Assembly (NCBI RefSeq): GCF_900091525.1
Contig: NZ_FMCU01000010.1
Location: forward strand, 124,001 to 188,000
Direction of reading: 5' to 3'
Source of the DNA: Micromonospora matsumotoense
GTDB taxonomy: Bacteria; Actinomycetota; Actinomycetes; Mycobacteriales; Micromonosporaceae
Length of the DNA stretch: 64,000 nt
Shown here: positions 42,147 to 50,280 of the stretch, piece by piece
How the letters are laid out: every line of letters begins with the position of its first letter
Position numbering within the stretch: the stretch's first letter is position 1
Position numbers and translations under genes: made by a program
The notes under the pieces: generated by a model
Databases searched by the model: none
Seen by the model: only the letters and a program-made list of their open reading frames with translations
What the model was told of the DNA's origin: nothing

Positions 42147-43370
42147 TCACCAGGTGCCGTCGTCCCGGACCCGGGGTGCGGCGAGGCCGAGCAGCAGAGT
42201 GGTCAGCGCGGCGTCGATGTCGTCGCCGAGAAACCACTCACCGGCCTGGTCCAGCGCGAAGACCCGGCCGTGCTCGTCCACGGCCAGGATGCCGTCCGGG
42301 TGCTCCGCGCCGATCGGAAAGAGCCGTACGCCGAGCACGGCACCGAAGTCCGCCAGGGTGTCGGCGGTGTACGCGGCGTGCACGGGGTCGACGGAGAACC
42401 GAGAGATCCAGACCTGCCGCCCGGGGCCACGCCGACTGCTTTCCAGCGAAGGGAAGCGGCTCAACGTGTCCAGTGCCGCAGGAAACTCCGGATGCCCGTG
42501 GCGCACCTCGCGGGCTTCGAGAATTGCCATTCTCGCCAGAGCCTCGTCGCCGTGACTGGGTTCCCAGCCCCCTTCGACCAGCGCCTGAGCAACCTCTGCG
42601 ACGAATCGGTCAGGTTCGGGGGCCGCAGCCGGTTCTGGCTGCCACTGACGGGTGAACGCCAGCTCCGACCAGCCGAGGACCGCGAAGTGCACCAGGAAGT
42701 TGAGGCAGGAGTCGCACGGGCGTTCCGCCGGGCCGGCCTGCGGATCGCCGGGCTCGCGGACCAGGAACACGTCCACTCCGGTCGCCAGGAGCAGCGACTC
42801 CGCCTCGCGCATGGTCAGCGGCGGCTGGCCGGCGGCGGCGCGGCGGTGGTCGTGGTCGTGCAGGACGTCGGAGACGACGATCAGTTCGGCGTGCCGGTCG
42901 CCTCCGCGCACCAGGTGCCCGGGGGGCAGCCCATCCAGGTAGGCCCGGACCAGCGGGTGGTGCCGCAGCGGCACGTCGCCCTTGACACCGTGACCGAGGT
43001 AGGTGCGGCCCCCGACGGTCAGGTGCGCCACGGTGGCGGGTGTCGGCAGCCGACGGATCTCGCGCAGCAGCAGGCTGGCCGGGTCGACCGTCCGGGGGGC
43101 GGGGGTGCCGGTGGGACGGCTGCGGCGGTACATCTGCTGCACCACGGCGGCCGGCACCCGGGGCCAGGTGGTGACCTCGCCGGTCTCCTTGTCGACGACG
43201 GTGGTCGGTAGGTCGCCGGGGTTCGTGTCGACCGCGCGGTCGACGGTCGACCGGATCACGTAGCCGAGGTCGAACTCGTCGAGCATGGCCCGGCACTCGT
43301 AGCCCAGGCGCAGCGAGTCACGCCGGGCCCACGCATCGGCGAGTTGCTCGGCCTGTTGGCGATCGATCAC
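42147..43370 (-). CDS. YwqJ-like deaminase domain fused to a SUKH-3 immunity domain
   Basis: A 407-residue protein with two recognisable parts. Residues about 110-235 resemble the YwqJ-type nucleic-acid deaminase fold, with a zinc-site HAE at 160-162 (GGDRHAELIVVSDVLHDHD) and PCDSC at 218-222. Residues about 255-400 are a SUKH-3 domain of the SMI1/KNR4 immunity superfamily (RFVAEVAQALVEGGWEPSHG, and WISRFSVDPVHAAYTADTLA). SUKH proteins neutralise diverse toxins in polymorphic toxin loci. It is divergent from the toxin operon, separated from its first gene by about 75 bp. Whether the N-terminal part is active or only a scaffold is unknown. Confidence 0.8.
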   Translation of the reverse strand: MIDRQQAEQLADAWARRDSLRLGYECRAMLDEFDLGYVIRSTVDRAVDTNPGDLPTTVVDKETGEVTTWPRVPAAVVQQMYRRSRPTGTPAPRTVDPASLLLREIRRLPTPATVAHLTVGGRTYLGHGVKGDVPLRHHPLVRAYLDGLPPGHLVRGGDRHAELIVVSDVLHDHDHRRAAAGQPPLTMREAESLLLATGVDVFLVREPGDPQAGPAERPCDSCLNFLVHFAVLGWSELAFTRQWQPEPAAAPEPDRFVAEVAQALVEGGWEPSHGDEALARMAILEAREVRHGHPEFPAALDTLSRFPSLESSRRGPGRQVWISRFSVDPVHAAYTADTLADFGAVLGVRLFPIGAEHPDGILAVDEHGRVFALDQAGEWFLGDDIDAALTTLLLGLAAPRVRDDGTW

Positions 43371-43410
43371 GGCCCGAAACTACCGGACCCCACGGAATCG
43401 TGGCGCCCGG

Positions 43411-43416
43411 TATGGT
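43411..43416 (+). promoter_or_regulatory. Candidate -10 box of the toxin operon
   Basis: TATGGT lies about 30 nt before the favoured start of the YbaB-like gene. A transcript starting near 43423 rules out the ATG at 43412 as initiator and leaves GTG 43445, TTG 43451 or GTG 43463. Confidence 0.4.
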
Positions 43417-43444
43417 TCGCCTGACTGACGGTGACCGGGGGAGG

Positions 43445-43876
43445 GTGGCCTTGGCCGAGAGGGTGGACCGGGACGCGAACCAGGCGCTCCGGGCGCGGTT
43501 CGACGAGGTGTACGGCCAGTACCGGCGGTTGCGGTCCGGTGTGGACGACCTGCGGTCCGAGCTCGCCGCACTGCGGATCACCGAGCGTTCGGACGACGGC
43601 CAGGTCACCGCGACGGTGGGCGCACAGGGTGAGCTGATCTCGGTGGAGCTGACCGGCGAGGTCTATCACGACCGTGATCACCAGGCGCTGAGCCGGAAGA
43701 TCACCACGACCGTGCACCGGGCCTGCGCCCGAGCCGCCACGGCCACCCAGGAGTTGGTGGCCGCGCACCTGCCGGCCGGCTCGGGATCGGTGGAGTTCCT
43801 GCGTACGGGCGACTTCGGCGCGCTGCTCGGGCGGGCCGACGCGGTGCTCCGGCGGGAGGACGAACGGCATGGGTGA
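43445..43876 (+). CDS. YbaB/EbfC-like protein of an ESX-type toxin operon
   Basis: A 143-residue protein with an N-terminal coiled coil (ANQALRARFDEVYGQYRRLR) and a YbaB/EbfC-like strand-helix core (GQVTATVGAQGELISVELTG, YHDRDHQALSRKITTTVHRA). In actinobacteria such proteins are often encoded beside WXG100 proteins and ESX substrates, where they may act as chaperones or structural partners; DNA binding is the family's original activity. The start is uncertain among GTG 43445, TTG 43451 and GTG 43463. The stop overlaps the ATG of the next gene by 8 nt. Confidence 0.75.
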   Translation: MALAERVDRDANQALRARFDEVYGQYRRLRSGVDDLRSELAALRITERSDDGQVTATVGAQGELISVELTGEVYHDRDHQALSRKITTTVHRACARAATATQELVAAHLPAGSGSVEFLRTGDFGALLGRADAVLRREDERHG

Positions 43877-44213
43877 GGGACAACTCTGGCTCGATCCGGG
43901 CCGGGCCCGGCGGGGCGGCACCGACCTGCACCTGGCCGGTGAATCGGTGTCGGCCCGCCGGGCCACCCTCGGTGGGGAGATCGCGGCGGCCAGCGCACCC
44001 CGCCCGTGGGGTCGGGACGACATCGGCGCAGCCTTCGAGAAGAGCTACCGGTCCTACGAGGAGACCCTGCTCCGCGCCTGGGCCGGGCTCGGCCGGTCGC
44101 TGGAAGGGCTCGGCGCCGAGGTGGTCACCTCGGTCGACGCCAACATGCGGACCGACGCGGCGAGTGGCCGGCGCTTCGACAGGGTGGTCGACCCGCGCGA
44201 CCGCCGGCGCTGA
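43869..44213 (+). CDS. WXG100-like (ESAT-6 family) small protein
   Basis: A 114-residue helical protein with a W-x-G-type turn (PRPWGRDDIGAAFEKSYRSY) between two helices, as in secreted ESX partner proteins. The C terminus is basic (RRFDRVVDPRDRRR). ESX substrates are exported as helical hairpins through a type VII machine, whose genes are not in this window. Co-translated with the YbaB-like gene and followed 15 bp later by the large toxin gene, so it is likely the export partner or adaptor of that toxin. Confidence 0.72.
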   Translation: MGEGQLWLDPGRARRGGTDLHLAGESVSARRATLGGEIAAASAPRPWGRDDIGAAFEKSYRSYEETLLRAWAGLGRSLEGLGAEVVTSVDANMRTDAASGRRFDRVVDPRDRRR

Positions 44214-44228
44214 CCTGCGGGGGAAGCC

Positions 44229-47200
44229 TTGACCGTGCTGCCGAGCCCGATCCCGCACCCCCTGGACTACAGCCCCTGGGACCTGCCGGGCTGGGCCTAC
44301 GAGGCGCTCGACTGGGTGGTCGGCGTGGAGTGGCCGGAAGGCAACGAGCGTGCCGTCTGGGACCTCGCCGACCAGTGGTACGCCGTGGCGGGTGCCCTGA
44401 CCGGCCCTCGTGCCGACGCGATCGCCGCCGCCACCGAGGTACGCAGCGGATACGGCGGAGCCGGCGCGGTCCCGGAGGCATTCGAGGCGGCCTGGCGTCG
44501 GCTGGCCGACGGCGACGAGGCTCCGTTGTCGGTGCTGCTCGCGGTCAGCACCGACCTGGGCCGGCTGGTCGAGGAGTGCGGCTGCGACATCGAGGCCGCC
44601 AAGCTCGAAGTGTGGATCGAACTCGGCATCCTGGTCGTGGAACTGCTCGCGCTCGCCGTCGCTGCCGCACTCACCGCCGGGGCCGCCTCACCGGCGGCCG
44701 GCGCGGCGGTCACCGCCAGTCGGCTGGTGATCCAGCAGATCTTCCGCCGGTTGACGGCGCAACTGGCCAAGAAGGCGCTCCGACAGGGCCTCAAGGAAGC
44801 GGGCGAGCGCGCCGCCAAGGAAGTGGCCAAGGACGGGATGCGCGGTCTCGGCAAGCGGGCGGTCAGGGGAGGTCTGTTCGAGGCGGGGGAGGAGGCCGGC
44901 GTCAGCCTGGCGACGCAGGCGTACCAGAACTCCACCGGTCGCCGGCACGGCCTCGACGTCGCCGATCTCGGTGCGTCGGCGGTCGGCGGGTTCGCCGGTG
45001 GTGCGGTCGCGCCGCTGGCCGGCCTCGGTCGGCACGCCACCGGCCGGGGAGCCCGGGTCGGTGAGCACTTCGGCCGCGAGATGGCCGGTGAGGTGCTCGC
45101 GGAGGGAGCGGCGGGGCTGGCCACCGGCCAGGGAGTGATGTCGCTGGAGGAGGCGAGCCGGGCTGCCGTCTCCGGGGTCAGCGGTTCGGCGACCGGCCAG
45201 GCGGATGCCGCGCTGCACGCCCGGCTCGACGGTCGGTTGCACTCGTTGGCCGACGCGTCCCCGGTGTCGGCGGCCTTCCCCGTCCCACCGCCGCCGGTGC
45301 TGACCGGCGGTGACCAGGCAGCCCCGTCCGTCGATGCTCCTGCGTGGCCGTCCGCCGACGCTCCGGTGCCGAGGCAGGCGGCGCCGGTCGATCCGACCGT
45401 CGTGGCCGGTCACGGCACAGGCGCTGCTGTCGAGACACCGCCGCCAGTGCCGACTGACCACAGCCGGGTCGACGCTGTCGTCGGGCAGGTGGACAGGCCG
45501 GCGGAACCGAGTTCGGCGACCCCTCCGGTTCCACTGGTCGCCGCCCCCGACCGCCCTGCCGACGCCGCTCCGGCGTTGATCGCCGACCGGTCGGTGTCGT
45601 CCAGCCCGACCCTGTCATCGGTCACGGCTGATCAGGTGACCTCGCCACTGATGGCAGGTCGCGCCGGCGAGACGGCGGCGACGGGCGCTGCGGTCGCCGC
45701 ACCACCCGGTGTCGACACCGCACCGGTCAACCCGGCGGCGAGCGTGACGACAGCGGGCGGACCAGCGGTGGGAACGGCTGCGGCGTCCCCACCCACCGCA
45801 GACCCGGCTCCGGGACGCGCGACCTCGGCGGCTCCCACAGCCGGTGTTCCGGTGGGGTCGGCGGCGGGCGTTCCGCCGGGGCCGGCACCGACGGTGGGCC
45901 CACCGACACACGGCAGCGCCCCCGTCGCGGGACCGGATGCCCCGCCGGCTGCCCGGGAGAGGCCGCCGGGCACCCCGGACGATGATGGCGAGCGGCAGGG
46001 TGCCCGCCGTTTCCCGCTGCTGGAGGCGCTGGCACCCCGGCCCGTGGTCTCGCCGGCCACCGAGTCGATCGCCCCGACGCCACCCGCGACCGACGAGCCA
46101 CCTCGCCCGCGAACGCCGCAGTGGTACGCCGCGAAGTGGGCGGCCGAGCGGGAAGCGCTCGAACGGCGTCGCTATCAGGGCTACTTCGAGGCACAGCGAC
46201 ACTGGTTCGAGGACCGACGGCGCGCGGACGCGGCGGCCCGCCAGAAGAAGGCAGGCCGCAGGCGCGAGACGGTCGCCAGACGTGCTGCCCGCCAGGCGTT
46301 CGGACTCCAACGTGAGGGCCGATCGGCCCTGGCGAACTGGTTCCAGGGACTAGCCCGTCAGGCACAGCGTGACGCCTACGGCCACCAGGATCTCGCCGAA
46401 GAGATCCTGGCGGGTCGGTTGGTCCCGGACGCGGTGTTCGTGGCGGACCGGGCCGACTTCTCCCGCATCAACGACGATGTGGCCGAGCTGGCGGTGGGTG
46501 GGGTCGAGACGGGCGACCGGTCGGCGCTCACCGGTGACGACGGTCCGCCGCCCATCGACCGATCCCGTCGGTACGGGCAGTTCGGCGGGTTGCGGCCACC
46601 GCTCGCACTGCACCAGACGGACCTCGAACGGCAACTGCCCCGGCAGCCGGACGGCAGCGTCGTGCGTACCGCCGATCCTCGGCAGGGTGGGTGGTTCGCG
46701 CTGGCCAACGACGGCGGACCGCAGGCCGACCCGACCCGGGGTATCAACTGCCTGGACTGCACCCTGTCCCTGTTCGAGACGTGGGTGCACGGTCGGCCCC
46801 GGGTGGCCGCGCCCCGGACCTTCGACGGCTACCTGCAGGGGGACATCCGGCGTCCGGTCAACGGCGAGGCCGGTGGGCCCGGCCGGGTCGAAGAGGTCAC
46901 CGGCGGACGGTTCCAGAAACTGTTCGCGGTCGACGAGGGCGTCCCACCGGGGCCGGCAGCCCTGGGCCAGTCCGTCGAGCGGGGTTACCGCAACCTGCAC
47001 GACCAACTCATCCTGGGAGGCCACGGCAGCTACGCCTTCCTGATCACCGAGTGGGAGAACGGCGGCTCGCACGCCTGGGTGGCGCTCAACCAGAACGGCA
47101 CGGTGCTCTACCTCGACCCGCAGGCGGGTACGGTCCGCGACCGCCCCCTCTATGCCCACGCCGGTCGACGGCACCCCGACAACGTCGTCGGCATCGACGC

Positions 47201-48599
47201 GCTGATCCTCGGCGGGGACGGCCGACCGATGCCGTTGGGCGGGTTGGCGCGGGGACGGTTCAGCGTCCACCCCGACCTGCCCGATCACCCTCCGGCAGCC
47301 GAGGACGAGCAGGGGTACGGCGACCCGTACCTCAACCGCATGCACCTGCTCGACGGGCCCGGATCTGCCGAGCGGGTGGGACCGGCGGGCGGGAACCCCG
47401 ATCGGCCGCCGGCGCCTGCCGGCACACCACCCCACGAGGAGCCGCAGCGGGCATCGGATCAGTTGCCGCCGGAGCGGCCTGCCGACCGGGCGCGGGAGAT
47501 GCTGGCCAGCGGCGCGGACCTCGACGGCGTTCTCCGCGGCGGTCTGACTCCTGCGGAGATCTGCGCACACGTCGACGCCTCGACGATCCGACGGCTCGTC
47601 CCGCAGTTGGACGCCTCCGGTGCGGCGGACGTCGCGAGGCTGCTCGGCGACCCGAGAGTCGTGCGGATGCTCGACGAGACCTGGCGTGACCCGCCCGATG
47701 GGCACCGGGCCCTTGCCGGCACTCTCTTAGGACAGTTGACGCAGCGCCCGGACCTCGCCCGGATGATCCTGGCGACGCCCGAACTGGCCGACTCGCTGAC
47801 GGCCCGACCCCTGACGCTGCACCACCTCGCCGCCCATCCGCAGGCTCTAGAGGTGTTGGCGGCGGCGGCCGAGGACGCTGCTGCTCAAGACGTCGAGTTG
47901 CTGGCCTCCGACGGACCAAGACCGGCACCCACCAGGTTGACCAAAGCTCAGATCGCGTTGTCGCATCGGATGTCAGCCTCTCGGCAGCCCGCCTACCAGC
48001 CGGGATTTGAGCTGTCGCGGCGGGACGACGAGGGGTATCGCGCCAGCTTCCTGTCGCATCTGTACGCCGATGCTGAGGAAGCTCAACAGGAACTCAACAG
48101 GCTTGCCTGCGATCTGGCGGGAGGCCGTGGCCGAGCCGACTGGCGAAAGGCGCCGAAGGGCTACCAGCGGGTCTTGGACAAGCTTGTCGAGTACGAGAAC
48201 GACGCCTCCAAGCTGAAGGATCTCGCGGCTGCGAAGGTCGAGTTTCGCCATCTCGATGACGTCTACCAAGCTCTGGAAGACCTGGCCAGCAGGAGCAGCA
48301 TCGTGGTGCTCAACATCAAGGACCGATTCCTGCGGCCTCAGTTCAGCGGCTACCGAGACATTCTGTTGAGCTTGCGGATGTCCAACGGGCACATCGCTGA
48401 GTTGCGCTTCCACTTGGCCGCAGTAGATGGTGTGGCTGAGTGGGAGCACTCCCTATATGAGGTCAGACGTGACATCGAGGCGATGGCGGAGGCTGTCGGG
48501 CGTCCGCTGACCCCGAGGGAGAGAGCGATCCGTAACGGCCTACTGCTTCGCGCACAGGAGGCGTTCCGGGCTGCGTCAGATCCTGGAAGGGAAGGTTGA
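44229..48599 (+). CDS. Large polymorphic toxin: WXG-like head, glutamine deamidase domain, RelA/SpoT-like tip
   Basis: 1456 residues. Residues 1-110 resemble the export head of CpnT-like toxins (PGWAYEALDWVVGVEWPEGN). Residues 128-175 are hydrophobic, then amphipathic helices, then a Pro/Ala/Thr linker (about 340-625) and a charged coiled coil (630-690). Residues about 780-1025 form a papain-like Tox-PL glutamine deamidase with Cys841 in GINCLDC, His948 in GGSHAW and Asp963 in LYLDPQ. Residues about 1240-1456 look like a RelA/SpoT nucleotidyl domain (KAPKGYQRVLDKL, DRFLRPQFSGYRDI at 1368-1378, NGHIAELRFHL at 1387-1396). A TTA codon encodes Leu1167. The start is TTG 44229 or GTG 44235 after a GGGGGAAG site. 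The tip has visibly less GC-biased codons, as expected for swapped toxin modules. Confidence 0.8.
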   Translation: MTVLPSPIPHPLDYSPWDLPGWAYEALDWVVGVEWPEGNERAVWDLADQWYAVAGALTGPRADAIAAATEVRSGYGGAGAVPEAFEAAWRRLADGDEAPLSVLLAVSTDLGRLVEECGCDIEAAKLEVWIELGILVVELLALAVAAALTAGAASPAAGAAVTASRLVIQQIFRRLTAQLAKKALRQGLKEAGERAAKEVAKDGMRGLGKRAVRGGLFEAGEEAGVSLATQAYQNSTGRRHGLDVADLGASAVGGFAGGAVAPLAGLGRHATGRGARVGEHFGREMAGEVLAEGAAGLATGQGVMSLEEASRAAVSGVSGSATGQADAALHARLDGRLHSLADASPVSAAFPVPPPPVLTGGDQAAPSVDAPAWPSADAPVPRQAAPVDPTVVAGHGTGAAVETPPPVPTDHSRVDAVVGQVDRPAEPSSATPPVPLVAAPDRPADAAPALIADRSVSSSPTLSSVTADQVTSPLMAGRAGETAATGAAVAAPPGVDTAPVNPAASVTTAGGPAVGTAAASPPTADPAPGRATSAAPTAGVPVGSAAGVPPGPAPTVGPPTHGSAPVAGPDAPPAARERPPGTPDDDGERQGARRFPLLEALAPRPVVSPATESIAPTPPATDEPPRPRTPQWYAAKWAAEREALERRRYQGYFEAQRHWFEDRRRADAAARQKKAGRRRETVARRAARQAFGLQREGRSALANWFQGLARQAQRDAYGHQDLAEEILAGRLVPDAVFVADRADFSRINDDVAELAVGGVETGDRSALTGDDGPPPIDRSRRYGQFGGLRPPLALHQTDLERQLPRQPDGSVVRTADPRQGGWFALANDGGPQADPTRGINCLDCTLSLFETWVHGRPRVAAPRTFDGYLQGDIRRPVNGEAGGPGRVEEVTGGRFQKLFAVDEGVPPGPAALGQSVERGYRNLHDQLILGGHGSYAFLITEWENGGSHAWVALNQNGTVLYLDPQAGTVRDRPLYAHAGRRHPDNVVGIDALILGGDGRPMPLGGLARGRFSVHPDLPDHPPAAEDEQGYGDPYLNRMHLLDGPGSAERVGPAGGNPDRPPAPAGTPPHEEPQRASDQLPPERPADRAREMLASGADLDGVLRGGLTPAEICAHVDASTIRRLVPQLDASGAADVARLLGDPRVVRMLDETWRDPPDGHRALAGTLLGQLTQRPDLARMILATPELADSLTARPLTLHHLAAHPQALEVLAAAAEDAAAQDVELLASDGPRPAPTRLTKAQIALSHRMSASRQPAYQPGFELSRRDDEGYRASFLSHLYADAEEAQQELNRLACDLAGGRGRADWRKAPKGYQRVLDKLVEYENDASKLKDLAAAKVEFRHLDDVYQALEDLASRSSIVVLNIKDRFLRPQFSGYRDILLSLRMSNGHIAELRFHLAAVDGVAEWEHSLYEVRRDIEAMAEAVGRPLTPRERAIRNGLLLRAQEAFRAASDPGREG

Positions 48600-48603
48600 A
48601 GTA

Positions 48604-49056
48604 GTGGGAAAGCCGCCTGGCCTCAAGCTCCCAATGTTCGTCAGCTACTACGACTCTCCGGTCAAACTCGTGGAGACTGCGGAGGGAGGCGTCGCCGCGT
48701 GGCGGCTCGCCGCTGACAGCGGGAGTTGGTCGTCAGCGAACAGCCTCATTGACAAGATCCTGTTCGGTACTGACGACAACATCGACGTTCTGTCGCGCGA
48801 CGAGTTCATCCAACTGACTGAGCAGGAGCGCGCCCGCCACCTGAGGGGCTCAGGGCCGGTTTACGCGCTCTACGAGACGGTTGACGCGATCACTGACATG
48901 CAAGCACGTGAGGGTCGGTATCCCACCCCGCGCGAGATCGCCTTGGTGCAGGGCATCCGTCGTAGGACGTTTGTCATGTTCGAGGAGCAACTCGAGCGCG
49001 TCGGTGCGGCGGGTGCGGACCCTCACCTGACGACAGCAGACCTTGCTGAGGGCTAG
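48604..49056 (+). CDS. Probable immunity protein for the C-terminal toxin domain
   Basis: 150 residues with no family I can name. It follows the toxin stop by 4 nt, with GGAAGGGAAGG in the toxin's last codons as ribosome-binding site. The sequence is mixed alpha/beta and acidic (YYDSPVKLVETAEGGVAAWR, IDKILFGTDDNIDVLSRDEF, then a helical C-terminal half with TPREIALVQGIRRRTFVMFE). Its codon use is less GC-rich than the region average, like the toxin tip, so the two probably moved together. Small genes directly after polymorphic toxins normally encode the cognate immunity protein; this is inferred from position. Confidence 0.65.
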   Translation: MGKPPGLKLPMFVSYYDSPVKLVETAEGGVAAWRLAADSGSWSSANSLIDKILFGTDDNIDVLSRDEFIQLTEQERARHLRGSGPVYALYETVDAITDMQAREGRYPTPREIALVQGIRRRTFVMFEEQLERVGAAGADPHLTTADLAEG

Positions 49057-49126
49057 GTGATCATCCATGTATCACCGAGAAGTGGGGCAAAAAGGGTGCT
49101 TTGCGGTGCCTGAATAGGATGGCGCG

Positions 49127-49333
49127 ATGAACCCCGTCGCCAAGAAGCGTCAGCTCACCGCCTGGGTGTCGGGCCTGCTCGTCGGCATCGCTGTCGGGTG
49201 GATCATGTTTCAGGACGCCGTCGGCGTGGTGTTCGGGATCTCCATCGGCACCGCCTTCGCGATCGCCTTCGGTGCCTTCGACAAGGAGAAGAAGGAGAAG
49301 GAAGAGGGCGGGCGTGACGATGAGCCGCGCTGA
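49127..49333 (+). CDS. Small two-helix membrane protein
   Basis: 68 residues with two hydrophobic segments (LTAWVSGLLVGIAVGWIMFQ and AVGVVFGISIGTAFAIAFGA) and a charged tail (FDKEKKEKEEGGRDDEPR). No family is known to me. The last 14 nt overlap the start of the endonuclease V gene, so the two are co-translated. The resemblance to generic small membrane proteins in actinomycetes gives no function. Confidence 0.65.
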   Translation: MNPVAKKRQLTAWVSGLLVGIAVGWIMFQDAVGVVFGISIGTAFAIAFGAFDKEKKEKEEGGRDDEPR

Positions 49334-50150
49334 GCCGGCCCGGCAACCGGAGCAGCATCGCGGCACCGGGCCGGAGGAGTTGACGGTCGCCGAGGCGATG
49401 GCCGTACAGGACCGGTTGCGGCCCCGCGCGGACCTGGTCGGGCCGGGTCCCCGTCGGCCCGCGACGGTGGCCGGCCTCGACGTGGCGTACGCGGCGGATG
49501 GTGACCTGCTCGCCGCGGCCGTGACCGTGCTCGACGCCGCGACCCTGGAGGTGGTGGACCAGGCGGTCAGCGTCGGCCGGCCCGCCTTCGGATACGTGCC
49601 GGGGCTGTTCGCCTTCCGGGAGTTGCCGGCGTTGTTGGCCGCCCTGGACCGGCTGACCACCCGCCCCGAGTTGCTGCTCTGTGACGGGCACGGGCTGGCC
49701 CACCCGCGCCGCTTCGGGTTGGCCTGCCATCTGGGCGTGGTGACCGGGCTCCCGGCGATCGGGGTGGGCAAGACGCCGCTGGTCGGCGAATGGACCGGGC
49801 CGGGTCCACGCCGGGGCGACGCCGCCCCGCTGGTCGACGCCGGTGAGGTCGTCGGACGGGTGCTGCGTACCCGGGACGGGGTGAAGCCGGTCTTCGTCAG
49901 CGTCGGGCACCGGATGGATCTGGACAACGCGGTCGACCAGGTGCTCGCGTTGACTCCCCGGTACCGGCTGCCGGAGACCACCCGCACCGCCGACCGGCTC
50001 TGCCGCGACACGCTCGCCGCCGCCGCACCGGCCGCCGCCGAATTGGTCGGCACCGCACCGGCCGGCACCGGTGGAGCGTCGCCGAACGGTCATCCTGCAC
50101 CGGCGGAGCGGGCGCGTCACCGGCCCGGCCACCCCGGGCCGCGCCGCTGA
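49320..50150 (+). CDS. nfi: Endonuclease V (deoxyinosine repair)
   Basis: Cleaves DNA (or inosine-containing RNA) one phosphodiester 3' to a hypoxanthine. The 276-residue protein has the family motifs AGLDVAYAADGDLLAAAVTV (catalytic Asp near residue 53), GYVPGLFAFRELPALLAALD (the wedge region PYVPGxxxFRE), LLLCDGHGLAHPRRFGLACH (catalytic Asp) and AIGVGKTPLVG. The C-terminal 45 residues are Ala/Pro/Arg-rich and dispensable-looking. ATG 49320 overlaps the preceding gene; GTG 49314 is an alternative. Confidence 0.93.
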   Translation: MSRAEPARQPEQHRGTGPEELTVAEAMAVQDRLRPRADLVGPGPRRPATVAGLDVAYAADGDLLAAAVTVLDAATLEVVDQAVSVGRPAFGYVPGLFAFRELPALLAALDRLTTRPELLLCDGHGLAHPRRFGLACHLGVVTGLPAIGVGKTPLVGEWTGPGPRRGDAAPLVDAGEVVGRVLRTRDGVKPVFVSVGHRMDLDNAVDQVLALTPRYRLPETTRTADRLCRDTLAAAAPAAAELVGTAPAGTGGASPNGHPAPAERARHRPGHPGPRR

Positions 50151-50280
50151 CGGCCCCGGCGTCGCCGTTCTCGGGAAGGGTAATCCGGCACACATGTGGG
50201 GCGCTCGGTCACCGGGCGGGTTGCTGACCAGGTTGTAACCTGACCGGCGGCCCCCGCCGGGGCGGGAGTGGAGGTGGGAG

